Source of the DNA: Bacteroidota bacterium
Lineage (GTDB): Bacteria > Bacteroidota > Bacteroidia > JAHEXY01
DNA: 64,000 nucleotides
Assembly (NCBI GenBank): GCA_023251875.1
Contig: JAHEXY010000011.1
Coordinates: forward strand, 92,292 to 156,291
Direction of reading: 5' to 3'
The stretch's first letter is position 1. Each line of letters opens with the position of its first letter. The notes beneath the pieces are model-generated. The model searched no databases. It was not told the DNA's origin and worked only from the letters and a program-made list of their open reading frames with translations. A program made the translations under genes and the position numbers. Positions 37,471 to 47,327 of this stretch are shown piece by piece.

Positions 37471-37540
37471 AAATTACGTAATCTCCCTCTCGAGAGAGGG
37501 ATTTAGGGAGAGGATAAAAAAACAATTTTTAGAACTGCTT
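37459..37540. repeat. Dispersed inverted-repeat element, copy 3
   Basis: 82 bases. It begins GAGCAGTTCTAAAAATTA and ends TTTTTAGAACTGC, the inverse. The middle has CTCCCTCTCGAGAGAGGGA then TTTAGGGAGAGG. It overlaps the 3' end of the preceding gene and supplies its last codons and TAA stop. Confidence 0.75.
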
Positions 37541-37572
37541 ACAATATTTGTCAAATACTATAAATTTATCTC

Positions 37573-37947
37573 ATGTTTACATTTGTTCTTATTCTTCTAG
37601 TTATAGTTTGTATAGCTTTAGTAGGTATTGTTCTTATTCAAAATCCTAAAGGTGGCGGGCTTGTATCTGAATTTTCTACTGCCAATCAAATTATTGGCGT
37701 TCAAAAATCGACAGACGGAGTTGAAAAAGTTACTTGGGGATTGGCTTCTACTCTTTTTGTATTGTGCTTGATTTCAACACTTATGGGTACAAGTCAACAA
37801 AAAGAAGGAACTCCTGAAAAAGAATCCTTAATAAAGGATAAAGTAATTGAATTGCCATCTACTCCTCAGGCCCCAATGAATCAACCGGCACAAGATAATG
37901 GAGGAACTCAACAAATGCCGGATCAACAAACACCGCCAACTAAGTAA
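37573..37947 (+). CDS. secG: SecG, protein translocase subunit
   Basis: 124 residues with two helices (about 3-23 and 53-73) joined by the conserved loop LIQNPKGGGL, then a longer polar tail rich in Pro and Gln (about 75-124). The loop motif and topology are those of SecG, part of the SecYEG channel in the inner membrane. The acidic, Pro/Gln-rich tail is common in Bacteroidota SecG. It stands alone with a terminator at 37973-38010. Confidence 0.9.
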   Translation: MFTFVLILLVIVCIALVGIVLIQNPKGGGLVSEFSTANQIIGVQKSTDGVEKVTWGLASTLFVLCLISTLMGTSQQKEGTPEKESLIKDKVIELPSTPQAPMNQPAQDNGGTQQMPDQQTPPTK

Positions 37948-37972
37948 TCAAGATTATTTTTTAAGGTATTTC

Positions 37973-38010
37973 AATGTCAGGTTGTCATAAGATAGCCTGA
38001 CATTTTTATT
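37973..38010 (+). terminator. Intrinsic terminator after secG
   Basis: AATGTCAGG (37973-37981) pairs with CCTGACATT (37996-38004), followed by a T-rich stretch. Confidence 0.75.
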
Positions 38011-38033
38011 TAAAATAATTTATCTATGCACAA

Positions 38034-38063
38034 TTGGCGTATAAAATGAAGGAAATATATTTG
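38034..38063 (+). promoter_or_regulatory. Putative promoter for groES-groEL
   Basis: TTGG at 38034-38037, 18 bases, then TATATTTG at 38056-38063, close to the Bacteroidota consensus. The start would be near 38070, about 60 bases before the groES ATG. No CIRCE operator is seen nearby, so HrcA control is not supported. Confidence 0.45.
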
Positions 38064-38131
38064 GCATAATTTCTGACAGCCACAAAGCCAATATTAAACA
38101 AAATCGTTTAACACCTAAATTTAAAATAGCT

Positions 38132-38410
38132 ATGAGCAAAGTAAAAATCAAACCCTTAGCCGACAGAGTGCTTGTTGAAGCAGCTGCAGCTGAAACTAAA
38201 ACCGCAGGCGGACTTATTATCCCCGATACTGCTAAAGAAAAACCACAAAAAGGTAAAATTGTAGCCGTTGGAACCGGTAAAAAAGATGAACCTCTTACTG
38301 TAAAAGTTGGAGATGAAGTTCTTTACGGAAAATATTCAGGAACTGAATTAACAGTTGATGGTAAAGAATATTTGATGATGAGAGAATCAGATATCTACGC
38401 AGTTCTTTAA
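38132..38410 (+). CDS. groES: Co-chaperonin GroES
   Basis: 92 residues. [19 protein letters not shown] is the usual start, [19 protein letters not shown] the mobile loop that binds GroEL, and [14 protein letters not shown] the closing strands. It forms the lid of the GroEL chamber in the cytoplasm. groEL follows 120 bases on. Confidence 0.97.
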   Translation: MSKVKIKPLADRVLVEAAAAETKTAGGLIIPDTAKEKPQKGKIVAVGTGKKDEPLTVKVGDEVLYGKYSGTELTVDGKEYLMMRESDIYAVL

Positions 38411-38461
38411 CAAATTAAAAATTGAAAAATTGGAATATTAAAAATTTATTGTCTTTGATAA

Positions 38462-40171
<1,710 letters not shown>

Positions 40172-40194
40172 TCAATTCTTTTCTTTCTAAAATA

Positions 40195-40233
40195 AAAACT
40201 CCCGTTAGAAGCATTTCTTTCGGGAGTTTTTTT
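40195..40233 (+). terminator. Intrinsic terminator after groEL
   Basis: AAAACTCCCG pairs with CGGGAGTTTT across a loop of about 16 bases and runs into seven or more T. A strong terminator ends the groES-groEL operon. Confidence 0.88.
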
Positions 40234-40399
40234 ATAAATATACGGTATTGGTTTATAGAATTTTATATCTTTGTTATCCCCATTAAAGCCTCTCCTTTGT
40301 TAGTATTGTTTTATACCCTTGATGTTTAATGTTAAAGTTTAATTAATTGTTGTTTAGTTGCTGATTTTTTGTATATTATAATAAAATATAATCTTAAAA

Positions 40400-42283
40400 T
40401 TGAATTCAAGAAAAATCGTCTCTTATTTGTGTAGTTTTTTGCTTTCGCTAAACGTGTATGCTGCTCATTTGGTTAAAGTTGATCATAGTTTTCAGTCTTT
40501 GCCCTTAGGTCAATACGCTCAATTCTTAAAAGATAATAATGGTCGGCTTACAATAGACAGTCTCCTTTCCGGTAAATACGATCAGCAGTTTTTTACCAAT
40601 AACCGACAATATCCTGATTTTGGCTTTACCAAAGCATCCTATTGGGTAAAATTAGATGTGATCTTAAATGATAATAAAGAGCAAAATTTATATTTAGAAT
40701 TAGCTTATCCCTTAATGGATCAAGTAGATTTTTATGAAGTTTTTAAAGACACAGTTACTACAATTAAAACCGGATATAATTTCCCATTTAAAAACAGACC
40801 CATTAATCATCGAAATTTTTTATTTGAACTCAATTTACAACCCCAGCAGCAGCAGGTTTATTATTTGCGTTTAAACAGTGGCGATCATCTCAGTATTCCA
40901 CTCACACTTTGGAATAAAGATAGTTTTAATGAAAATGAAAATAAACGTCATTTGGTTTGGGGGGCATTGTTAGGAATAATGATCATAATGGCATTGTATA
41001 ATTTCATGCTTTTTCTATCCATTCGAGATCTTTCATTTTTATACTATGTGTGTTATCTCATCTGTTTTGTGTTTTGGCAATCAAGTATTAGTGGGTTTAC
41101 TTATCAATATTTTTGGCCCGATAATTTTAACAACCACTATTTACATATTGTTGATGCTCTTCTCTTATTTTTTGTAATCAATCTCTCTCGTTCAATATTA
41201 AATTCAAAAAGATATTCTCCAAGGCTAGATAAGGTTTTAGCAGTATTAGCACTAGCATTTCTATGTATTATTCCACTTTCTGTTTTATTTGATTATGGTC
41301 AAAATATTCAAATCGTAAATGTGTTTCTGCTCATTGCCGTTATTGTATTTTTCTCTTCTGGCATCATTGCAATATCAAACAATTACAAACCTGCTATGTA
41401 TTTTATGGGAGCCTGGTTTTTATTGGTAATTGCAGCTGTTATTTATATTTTAAAGATTAATGGTCTTATTGCCAGCAATAATTTCACAAATTATGTTTTA
41501 CAAGTAGGTTCTGCATTTGAAGTAGTGATTATATCATTGGGGCTTGGGGCTCGTTTTAGAACCATGAAAGCCGAAAAAATTAAAATACAACAAGAAGCAC
41601 TTGACGAACAAACTAAAACAGCAGAGTCTTTTGCTCGTTTTGTACCCAAACAATTTCTTACTTTTTTGAATAAAAAAAGCATACAAGAAGTTGAATTGGG
41701 AGATCAAGTAATGAAAAATATGACCATTCTGTTTTCTGATATCAGGGATTTTACCGGTATTTCTGATCAATTATCTCCTCAAGAAAGTTTTAACATGCTT
41801 AATTCCTATTTAATGACAATAGGCCCCATTATTAGAAAACACAATGGATTTATTGATAAATACATTGGAGATGCAATTATGGCATTGTTCCCCAATAATT
41901 CTGATAGCGCAATACTAGCAGCCATTGATATGGCCAATGAAATAAAGAGAATAAACCTGCAACAAGCTAAGTATGGATTAAATCCCATAAATGTAGGTAT
42001 AGGCATACATTCAGGAAATTTAATATTAGGAACCATTGGAGAGCAAAACAGAATTGAAACTACAGTAATTTCTGATGCCGTTAATGTTGCTTCTCGCTTA
42101 GAAAGATTAACAAAAGATTTGGGAGCCCAGATTATTATGAGTCGTTCGAGTTTCAATACTTCTAAAACTCAAAATTATTGTGTTAAAGATTTAGGTACTG
42201 TTTCTATTAAAGGAAAGCAACATTATATTGAAATAGTAGAGATTGTTTCATTGGTGGATTCAGAAAAGCAATTGGTGAATTAG
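40400..42283 (+). CDS. Membrane adenylate/guanylate cyclase with 7TMR-DISM sensor
   Basis: 627 residues. A signal peptide (residues 1-21) precedes an extracytoplasmic 7TMR-DISMED2-like domain (about 30-185). Seven helices follow (about 190-390), then a short coiled linker and a class III cyclase domain (about 425-600). FSDIRDFTG and YIGDAIMALF give the two metal-binding Asp; Lys in IDKYIGD and Asp in TVISDAVNVASRLE favour ATP as substrate. It starts with TTG at 40400: no ATG fits and an in-frame stop lies 18 bases upstream. It probably makes cAMP in response to an outside signal. Confidence 0.85.
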   Translation: MNSRKIVSYLCSFLLSLNVYAAHLVKVDHSFQSLPLGQYAQFLKDNNGRLTIDSLLSGKYDQQFFTNNRQYPDFGFTKASYWVKLDVILNDNKEQNLYLELAYPLMDQVDFYEVFKDTVTTIKTGYNFPFKNRPINHRNFLFELNLQPQQQQVYYLRLNSGDHLSIPLTLWNKDSFNENENKRHLVWGALLGIMIIMALYNFMLFLSIRDLSFLYYVCYLICFVFWQSSISGFTYQYFWPDNFNNHYLHIVDALLLFFVINLSRSILNSKRYSPRLDKVLAVLALAFLCIIPLSVLFDYGQNIQIVNVFLLIAVIVFFSSGIIAISNNYKPAMYFMGAWFLLVIAAVIYILKINGLIASNNFTNYVLQVGSAFEVVIISLGLGARFRTMKAEKIKIQQEALDEQTKTAESFARFVPKQFLTFLNKKSIQEVELGDQVMKNMTILFSDIRDFTGISDQLSPQESFNMLNSYLMTIGPIIRKHNGFIDKYIGDAIMALFPNNSDSAILAAIDMANEIKRINLQQAKYGLNPINVGIGIHSGNLILGTIGEQNRIETTVISDAVNVASRLERLTKDLGAQIIMSRSSFNTSKTQNYCVKDLGTVSIKGKQHYIEIVEIVSLVDSEKQLVN

Positions 42284-42330
42284 AAATCTGAGATTCCTCT
42301 TCCTAAAAAAAATCAAATCATTTTTAAAAG

Positions 42331-42346
42331 TGTGATGCAAATCACA
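42331..42346. promoter_or_regulatory. Crp-type operator upstream of coxB
   Basis: TGTGATGCAAATCACA is a perfect TGTGA-N6-TCACA palindrome, 82 bases before the coxB ATG. It matches in kind the site at 47272-47287. A Crp/Fnr-family regulator is encoded at 47328-48035. Confidence 0.7.
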
Positions 42347-42427
42347 TTTAAAATTTACAATTCCATTTAACATTGCATTGCCAAATTTTATTGGTTGGTC
42401 TTTGTTGTGAACTGTAATTTTTTCTTT

Positions 42428-43117
42428 ATGCATATATTTCCTGAAAACATTAGTACTTATGGACAGGAAATTGACAATCTCTTTTGGCTCGTTTTAGTAT
42501 TTGTAGTCATTGCGCTTGTTATTAGTCTGTTTGTACTTATTTATCCTTTAGTAAATAATCACTATACAAAAGTTAAAAAGGCAACTTACTTTACCGGAGA
42601 AAACAAAAAACATTTTCGTTGGATAAGCATTGCATTGGTTTTGCTTGGCATGAGCGATTTTGTAATTCTTTTAGCCGAACACAATACATGGGAAGAAATT
42701 GAAAATATTCCCGCTAAGGTAGATGTGCGTATTGGCATTACCGGCAGGCAATGGAATTGGATTTTTACTTATCCAGGGCCCGATGGAAAATTAAATACCG
42801 GAGATGATCTTGTGGTGGATGAACAAAATAGCGAATTGCATGTACCCGTAAATAAAAATATTATTTTGGAGTTACGTTCTCGCGATGTGCTTCATAGTTT
42901 TTTTGTTGTAAACACTCGATTAAAACAAGATGTAATACCCGGCAGAATGAATACACGTTGGTTTAACTTAACCAAAGAGGGTAAGTATGATATTTCTTGT
43001 GCAGAAATTTGTGGTGTACTTCATGCAAAAATGAGAAATTTTCTTGTTGTTGAATCTCAAGATAAATACGAGCAATACCTAAAAACACTTTACGAAAAAA
43101 ATACTGCTAACCCATAA
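42428..43117 (+). CDS. coxB: Cytochrome c oxidase subunit II
   Basis: 229 residues. Two N-terminal helices (about 14-42 and 65-85) anchor a periplasmic cupredoxin domain. VLHSFFV gives one His ligand, and SCAEICGVLHAKM gives the two Cys, Glu, His and Met of the binuclear CuA site that takes electrons from cytochrome c. The ATG at 42428 is chosen over an upstream TTG at 42395 as it fits subunit II starts. First gene of a five-gene oxidase operon. Confidence 0.93.
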   Translation: MHIFPENISTYGQEIDNLFWLVLVFVVIALVISLFVLIYPLVNNHYTKVKKATYFTGENKKHFRWISIALVLLGMSDFVILLAEHNTWEEIENIPAKVDVRIGITGRQWNWIFTYPGPDGKLNTGDDLVVDEQNSELHVPVNKNIILELRSRDVLHSFFVVNTRLKQDVIPGRMNTRWFNLTKEGKYDISCAEICGVLHAKMRNFLVVESQDKYEQYLKTLYEKNTANP

Positions 43118-43134
43118 CCATTCATTAAAAAATT

Positions 43135-44853
43135 ATGGAACATCACACGCATCAGCTTAATTTTTGGCAAAAATATTTTTTCTCTACCGATCATAAAACA
43201 ATAGGTGCTCAATATACAATTGTAGGTTTAATGATGGCCGCAATTGGGGGATTTTTGGCTTATGTATTTAGATATAATTTAGCATTTCCGGGAGAAAACA
43301 TTCCATTGTATGGATCATTAAGCGCACAGCAATACAATTCATTTATTACATGCCACGGTATGATAATGGTATTTTGGGTGGCCATGCCCATTCTATTGGC
43401 GGGGTTTGGAAATTTTTTAATTCCCACCATGATTGGCACAGATGATATGGCCTTTCCGGTTTTAAACATGATGTCGTTTTGGATTTTTCTTTTAAGCGCA
43501 ATTGTTTTAGTGGCCTCTTTTTTTGTTCCGGGAGGTGCATTTGGTGGTGGTTGGACTATGTATCCCCCGCTTTCGGCAAATGGTTATTTGAATACCGAAC
43601 CTGATTTTTTGACTGCTTTTTTTTCAGGCTCAAGCTTAATGTTAGTTGCAGTAGCATTAGAATTTATTGCCATGCTTATGGGCGGTATAAATTTTCTGGT
43701 AACCACCATTAATAAACGAGCCAAAGGATTAACGCCTTTTAAAATGCCATTGGTAATATGGTTTATAAATCTTGCATCAGTAATTTTTATGTTTTCTGTT
43801 GGCCCACTTGTGGCCGGAGCTGTTATGCTTTTGTTTGATATTACATTGGGTACCGGTTTTTATGATCCGGCAAGAGGTGGCGATCCTATCTTATTTCAGC
43901 ATTTATTTTGGTTTTTTGGCCATCCCGAAGTGTATGTTCTTTTACTCCCTTCTCTTGGCGTATTGGCCGAAATTATTCCTGTGTTTGCACGCAAACCCTT
44001 GTTTGCTTATCGAACCATTATTTATCTCGCATTATTTTCTGCTGTAATTTCAGTAGTTGTTTGGGCACACCATCAGTTTATAGCAGGTATCGATCCTAGA
44101 ATGGCAACTTTTTTTAGCATAGGCACCATTATTATTTCCATTCCTTTTGCAGGTATTTTTCTGTCATTTATGGCCACACTGTGGGGAGGCTCTATTCGTT
44201 TGGCAGTGCCCATGATGTGGGCATTGGGTTTTATTGCTCTGTTTTTAATTGGAGGTTTAACCGGATTATTTTTAGGTTCTAATGCTTTTGATATTTATGC
44301 ACACGATACTTATTTTGTTGTAGCCCATTTTCATTACACCCTCTTTCCTGATATCTTTTTTGGTTTCTTTGCAGCATTTTATTATTGGTTTCCAAAATTT
44401 ACAGGCAAAAATTTAAATGAAACATTAGGCAAAGTTCATTTTTGGCTTACATTCGTATTTTTTAATTGCACTTTCTTTCTTCTTTTTTTTAATGGATTAG
44501 GGGGCCAGCATAGGCGCATTAATGATTATTCGGCATTTAGCAATGTAATGCAAGAACCTTATATTTTATTTGAGAAAATTTCAACCATTAGTGCCATCTT
44601 GCTCATCTTAACTCAATTTATTTTTCTCTATAATTTTTTCAGCAGTTTAGCCAAAGGTAAAAAAGCAGATAAAAATTTATGGAGTGCCAATACATTAGAA
44701 TGGATTGCAGACTCTCCTCCACCTCATGGCAATTTTAAAGAATTTCCGGTTGTGTATAGAGGTCCGTACGATTATAGTTTGCCCGGTATAGAAGAAGATT
44801 TTATTCCACAAAATGTACCTGTCTCCGAAAAAGAAAAATTAAATAGGGTTTAA
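43135..44853 (+). CDS. coxA: Cytochrome c oxidase subunit I
   Basis: 572 residues with twelve or so helices. Ligands are visible: His in FITCHGMIMVFW for the low-spin haem; HPEVY in WFFGHPEVYVLLLP for CuB and the cross-linked Tyr; the His pair in WAHHQFIAG for CuB; and AHFHYTLF for both haems. The Glu in GHPEVY is that of the proton D-channel, so it is an A1-type haem-copper oxidase. It reduces O2 to water and pumps protons at the inner membrane. Confidence 0.97.
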   Translation: MEHHTHQLNFWQKYFFSTDHKTIGAQYTIVGLMMAAIGGFLAYVFRYNLAFPGENIPLYGSLSAQQYNSFITCHGMIMVFWVAMPILLAGFGNFLIPTMIGTDDMAFPVLNMMSFWIFLLSAIVLVASFFVPGGAFGGGWTMYPPLSANGYLNTEPDFLTAFFSGSSLMLVAVALEFIAMLMGGINFLVTTINKRAKGLTPFKMPLVIWFINLASVIFMFSVGPLVAGAVMLLFDITLGTGFYDPARGGDPILFQHLFWFFGHPEVYVLLLPSLGVLAEIIPVFARKPLFAYRTIIYLALFSAVISVVVWAHHQFIAGIDPRMATFFSIGTIIISIPFAGIFLSFMATLWGGSIRLAVPMMWALGFIALFLIGGLTGLFLGSNAFDIYAHDTYFVVAHFHYTLFPDIFFGFFAAFYYWFPKFTGKNLNETLGKVHFWLTFVFFNCTFFLLFFNGLGGQHRRINDYSAFSNVMQEPYILFEKISTISAILLILTQFIFLYNFFSSLAKGKKADKNLWSANTLEWIADSPPPHGNFKEFPVVYRGPYDYSLPGIEEDFIPQNVPVSEKEKLNRV

Positions 44854-44864
44854 TTCATACAATT

Positions 44865-45470
44865 ATGGATAAAAATAAAAAAGAACTTTTGCCTATCAAT
44901 GCTGTTCCGCAAGGGCGCTTATCAATGTGGCTGCTCATATCAGGTGAACTTGTAATTTTTGGTGGACTTATTTGTTGTTATTTATTATACCGACTTCGAT
45001 ACCCAATTTGGGCTGAACAAGCAGCACATACTTCTACTTTTTTTGGCGCACTAAATACTGTTGTTTTATTGTCGAGCAGTTTTACTGTTGTAAAAGCCCA
45101 TGAAGCTGCTTTAAAAAAACAATTAAATAAAATAACCATGTGGATGAGTTTATCAATTTTAGGTGGGCTACTTTTTTTAATTAATAAATCAATTGAGTAT
45201 ACACATGAAATTGAACATGGTTTTACTTTTAGCAGTCCGCACTTACAAGAATCGGGTAATTACGTAGGTTCTTTATTTTGGTCGTTTTATTACACCATGA
45301 CAGGCTTACATGGCGTGCATGTTTTGGTTGGTATGATAATCATGTTTGTTATTATGATGCAAGCACGAAAAGGTAAAAACTTACATCGTGTAGAACTTGC
45401 CGGTATGTATTGGCACATGGTTGATCTTATTTGGATATTCTTATTTCCCCTGCTTTATATTGCTAAATAA
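44865..45470 (+). CDS. Cytochrome c oxidase subunit III (first copy)
   Basis: 201 residues with five helices. GRLSMWLLISGELVIFGGL at the start and FYTMTGLHGVHVLVGMII with the conserved His, Glu and Trp pattern (MYWHMVDLIWIFLFPLLY) are subunit III features. It forms part of the oxidase complex in the membrane. A second subunit III gene lies at 45837-46421; the two are clearly different in sequence, so this is not a recent copy. Confidence 0.9.
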   Translation: MDKNKKELLPINAVPQGRLSMWLLISGELVIFGGLICCYLLYRLRYPIWAEQAAHTSTFFGALNTVVLLSSSFTVVKAHEAALKKQLNKITMWMSLSILGGLLFLINKSIEYTHEIEHGFTFSSPHLQESGNYVGSLFWSFYYTMTGLHGVHVLVGMIIMFVIMMQARKGKNLHRVELAGMYWHMVDLIWIFLFPLLYIAK

Positions 45471-45487
45471 TTTAAAAAAAACAGAAA

Positions 45488-45826
45488 ATGGAAAATATTG
45501 ATAACAATGATAATATTGTAATTCCGGATGCTGAACACGATTACCATGGACATCCTAATTACATGAAAGTGTTCGTTAGCCTACTTATTCTTTTTTCAAT
45601 TAGCCTTGTTGTTGGGTTTATGTTTTCGCCCTTTCTTGCCATTACATTAATTTTTGTTACTGCCTTTTGGAAAATGTCATTGGTGGTTAAAAATTTTATG
45701 CATCTAAAATATGAACCGGTTTTAGTTTGGATTGCCGTGCTTGCTGTTATTTTTATATTGATAGCATTTTTCTTTGGTATTTATCCTGATATAACTGCCG
45801 TTCACCGAGAAGTTACTCCTCCTTAA
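45488..45826 (+). CDS. Cytochrome c oxidase subunit IV-like small membrane protein
   Basis: 112 residues with three helices after a short acidic, His-containing N terminus (DAEHDYHGHPNYMKVF). The pattern KVFVSLLILF ... WKMSLVVKNFMHLKYE resembles prokaryotic COX4 proteins of aa3 and caa3 oxidases. It lies between the two subunit III genes, which supports this call. Confidence 0.8.
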   Translation: MENIDNNDNIVIPDAEHDYHGHPNYMKVFVSLLILFSISLVVGFMFSPFLAITLIFVTAFWKMSLVVKNFMHLKYEPVLVWIAVLAVIFILIAFFFGIYPDITAVHREVTPP

Positions 45827-45836
45827 AACTAAAAAA

Positions 45837-46421
45837 ATGGAAACTACAATTGTATCACCAAACGAAAATCAAAAAATTGCGTCTAATGGAGTAATGGGAA
45901 TGCTTTTTTTACTTGTTACCGAAATAATGTTTTTTGCCGGTTTAATTAGCGCCTATATTGTGAACAGGGCAGGCAATATGCTTTGGCCTCCATATAATCA
46001 GCCCCGTTTGCCTGTTGAAGTTACTGCCATCAATACAGTTATTTTAATGTGCAGCGCATTGGTTTTTTATTTTTTCTTTAAAAAGTTTAATAGCAAAAAA
46101 AATGCATTAAGCTTACTAAGCCTTTCTATATTACTTGATGCAACTTTTCTATGTGTTCAGGGTAGTGAATGGATTAAATTAATTCATTACGGACTTACCA
46201 CCTCTTCGAGTTTATATGGTGCATTTTTTTATACCATTATTGGCATTCATGGTTTACATGTTTTAGTCGGCTTATTTATTCTTTTGTATTTATTTTTCAC
46301 ACTTAAAAACAATACCGTTTCTTTTGAAAATGCCAAAAACAAAATTATTGTAAGCGGCATGTATTTATATTTTGTTGTGGCCATCTGGCCTGTACTTTAT
46401 TTTTTAGTTTATCTTTTCTAG
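45837..46421 (+). CDS. Cytochrome c oxidase subunit III (second copy)
   Basis: 194 residues with five helices. MGMLFLLVTEIMFFAGLISAYI at the start, and the FFYTIIGIHGLHVLVGLFIL and SGMYLYFVVAIWPVLYFLVY blocks, mark it as subunit III. It is different from the copy at 44865-45470. Two subunit III genes in one operon are known in several Bacteroidota and may form alternative or split assemblies. Confidence 0.88.
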   Translation: METTIVSPNENQKIASNGVMGMLFLLVTEIMFFAGLISAYIVNRAGNMLWPPYNQPRLPVEVTAINTVILMCSALVFYFFFKKFNSKKNALSLLSLSILLDATFLCVQGSEWIKLIHYGLTTSSSLYGAFFYTIIGIHGLHVLVGLFILLYLFFTLKNNTVSFENAKNKIIVSGMYLYFVVAIWPVLYFLVYLF

Positions 46422-46440
46422 AAAGCTTTTTATTTTTAAT

Positions 46441-46662
46441 ATGCAGAAAAAAAATATTGTTTCTATCCTTGTTTTAGTTGTAATTGTTGCTGCTCCTTTT
46501 ATTATTAAGGCCTGCCCTTTATGCCAAGGAGGCGGAACAAGCCCTGAAACAATCAGGGCCTATAAGGGCATTACCCTTTTGCTTGCACTATTGCCTGTGC
46601 TAGGCGGAGGAATATTATTCTACTGGATTTATACTAAAATAAAAAAGATTGAAAATAATTAA
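46441..46662 (+). CDS. Small membrane protein at the end of the oxidase operon
   Basis: 73 residues: an N-terminal helix or signal sequence (5-22), then KACPLCQGGG with a Cys-x2-Cys pair, and a second helix (about 45-66). Not a family I recognise. The cysteines facing the periplasm could bind copper or be redox active, and the place after the oxidase genes suggests a role in assembly. It ends 10 bases from the convergent cytochrome c gene. Confidence 0.55.
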   Translation: MQKKNIVSILVLVVIVAAPFIIKACPLCQGGGTSPETIRAYKGITLLLALLPVLGGGILFYWIYTKIKKIENN

Positions 46663-46672
46663 GGCCTAGTAA

Positions 46673-47218
46673 TTATATTTTTTCTTTTAATTCAATAGTA
46701 AATTTCTTTATTACCATAGCCATTACCCAAACCACAATCAACAATAAGGCAATTACCATAAACATAATATATTCACCAAAAGAAAATAAAGTAAGTAATG
46801 ATGTTCGCGACTGAACCTCATTTTCAGAAGATGTTGAAACATTTGTATTTTCTGTAATAGCAATGGTTTGTATGCTTTGTCCTTTTTCTTTAACATAAGA
46901 AAACACCAATTTTATTTCATCTTCGCTTAATGATTGATCGGGCATGGGAATACTGTTATTGTCGTTAAAAAGTTGAACAGCATCTTTGTCTCCGGCTTTA
47001 ACCATTGTTTGAGATGATTTTACCCATTTCAGCAGCCAGGTTTGGTTGTGACGCGTATCAACATCTTTTAAATCGGGGCCAACGAGCTTTCCTTTACCTA
47101 CAGAGTGGCAAGATGAACAATTAGATTTAAATAATTGTTCTCCCGTTTGAGAATAAGCATTAGCCGCAAGCATCAATACTAAAATAGTTGTGCTGCTATA
47201 AAAAATAGATTTGCGCAT
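46673..47218 (-). CDS. Membrane-anchored cytochrome c
   Basis: 181 residues. A signal peptide (1-23) precedes a class I cytochrome c domain with haem motif CSSCH (34-38) and a candidate Met ligand in NSIPMPDQSLSEDEI. A C-terminal helix (about 150-172) would hold it in the inner membrane. It could pass electrons to the nearby CuA site. Its promoter region holds the second perfect TGTGA-N6-TCACA site, which suggests joint control with the oxidase operon. Confidence 0.88.
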   Translation of the reverse strand: MRKSIFYSSTTILVLMLAANAYSQTGEQLFKSNCSSCHSVGKGKLVGPDLKDVDTRHNQTWLLKWVKSSQTMVKAGDKDAVQLFNDNNSIPMPDQSLSEDEIKLVFSYVKEKGQSIQTIAITENTNVSTSSENEVQSRTSLLTLFSFGEYIMFMVIALLLIVVWVMAMVIKKFTIELKEKI

Positions 47219-47266
47219 ATTGTTTTGAGAAATTTTAAACTACAATAATAGGATTTGAGTAGAATT

Positions 47267-47292
47267 AAAACTGTGATGCGCGTCACAGTTTT
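47267..47292. promoter_or_regulatory. Crp-type operator upstream of the cytochrome c gene
   Basis: The core TGTGATGCGCGTCACA (47272-47287) is a perfect TGTGA-N6-TCACA site, and flanking AAAAC and GTTTT extend the palindrome to 26 bases with one mismatched pair. It lies 54 bases before the cytochrome c ATG and 36 after the end of the regulator gene. Confidence 0.75.
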
Positions 47293-47327
47293 GTAAACCA
47301 ATTTGAAAAAATAATTTTCGGAACCAT

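Noticed and set aside
38010..38131. CIRCE operator (HrcA site) before groES
   Set aside because: No TTAGCACTC and GAGTGCTAA pair is present in the gap.
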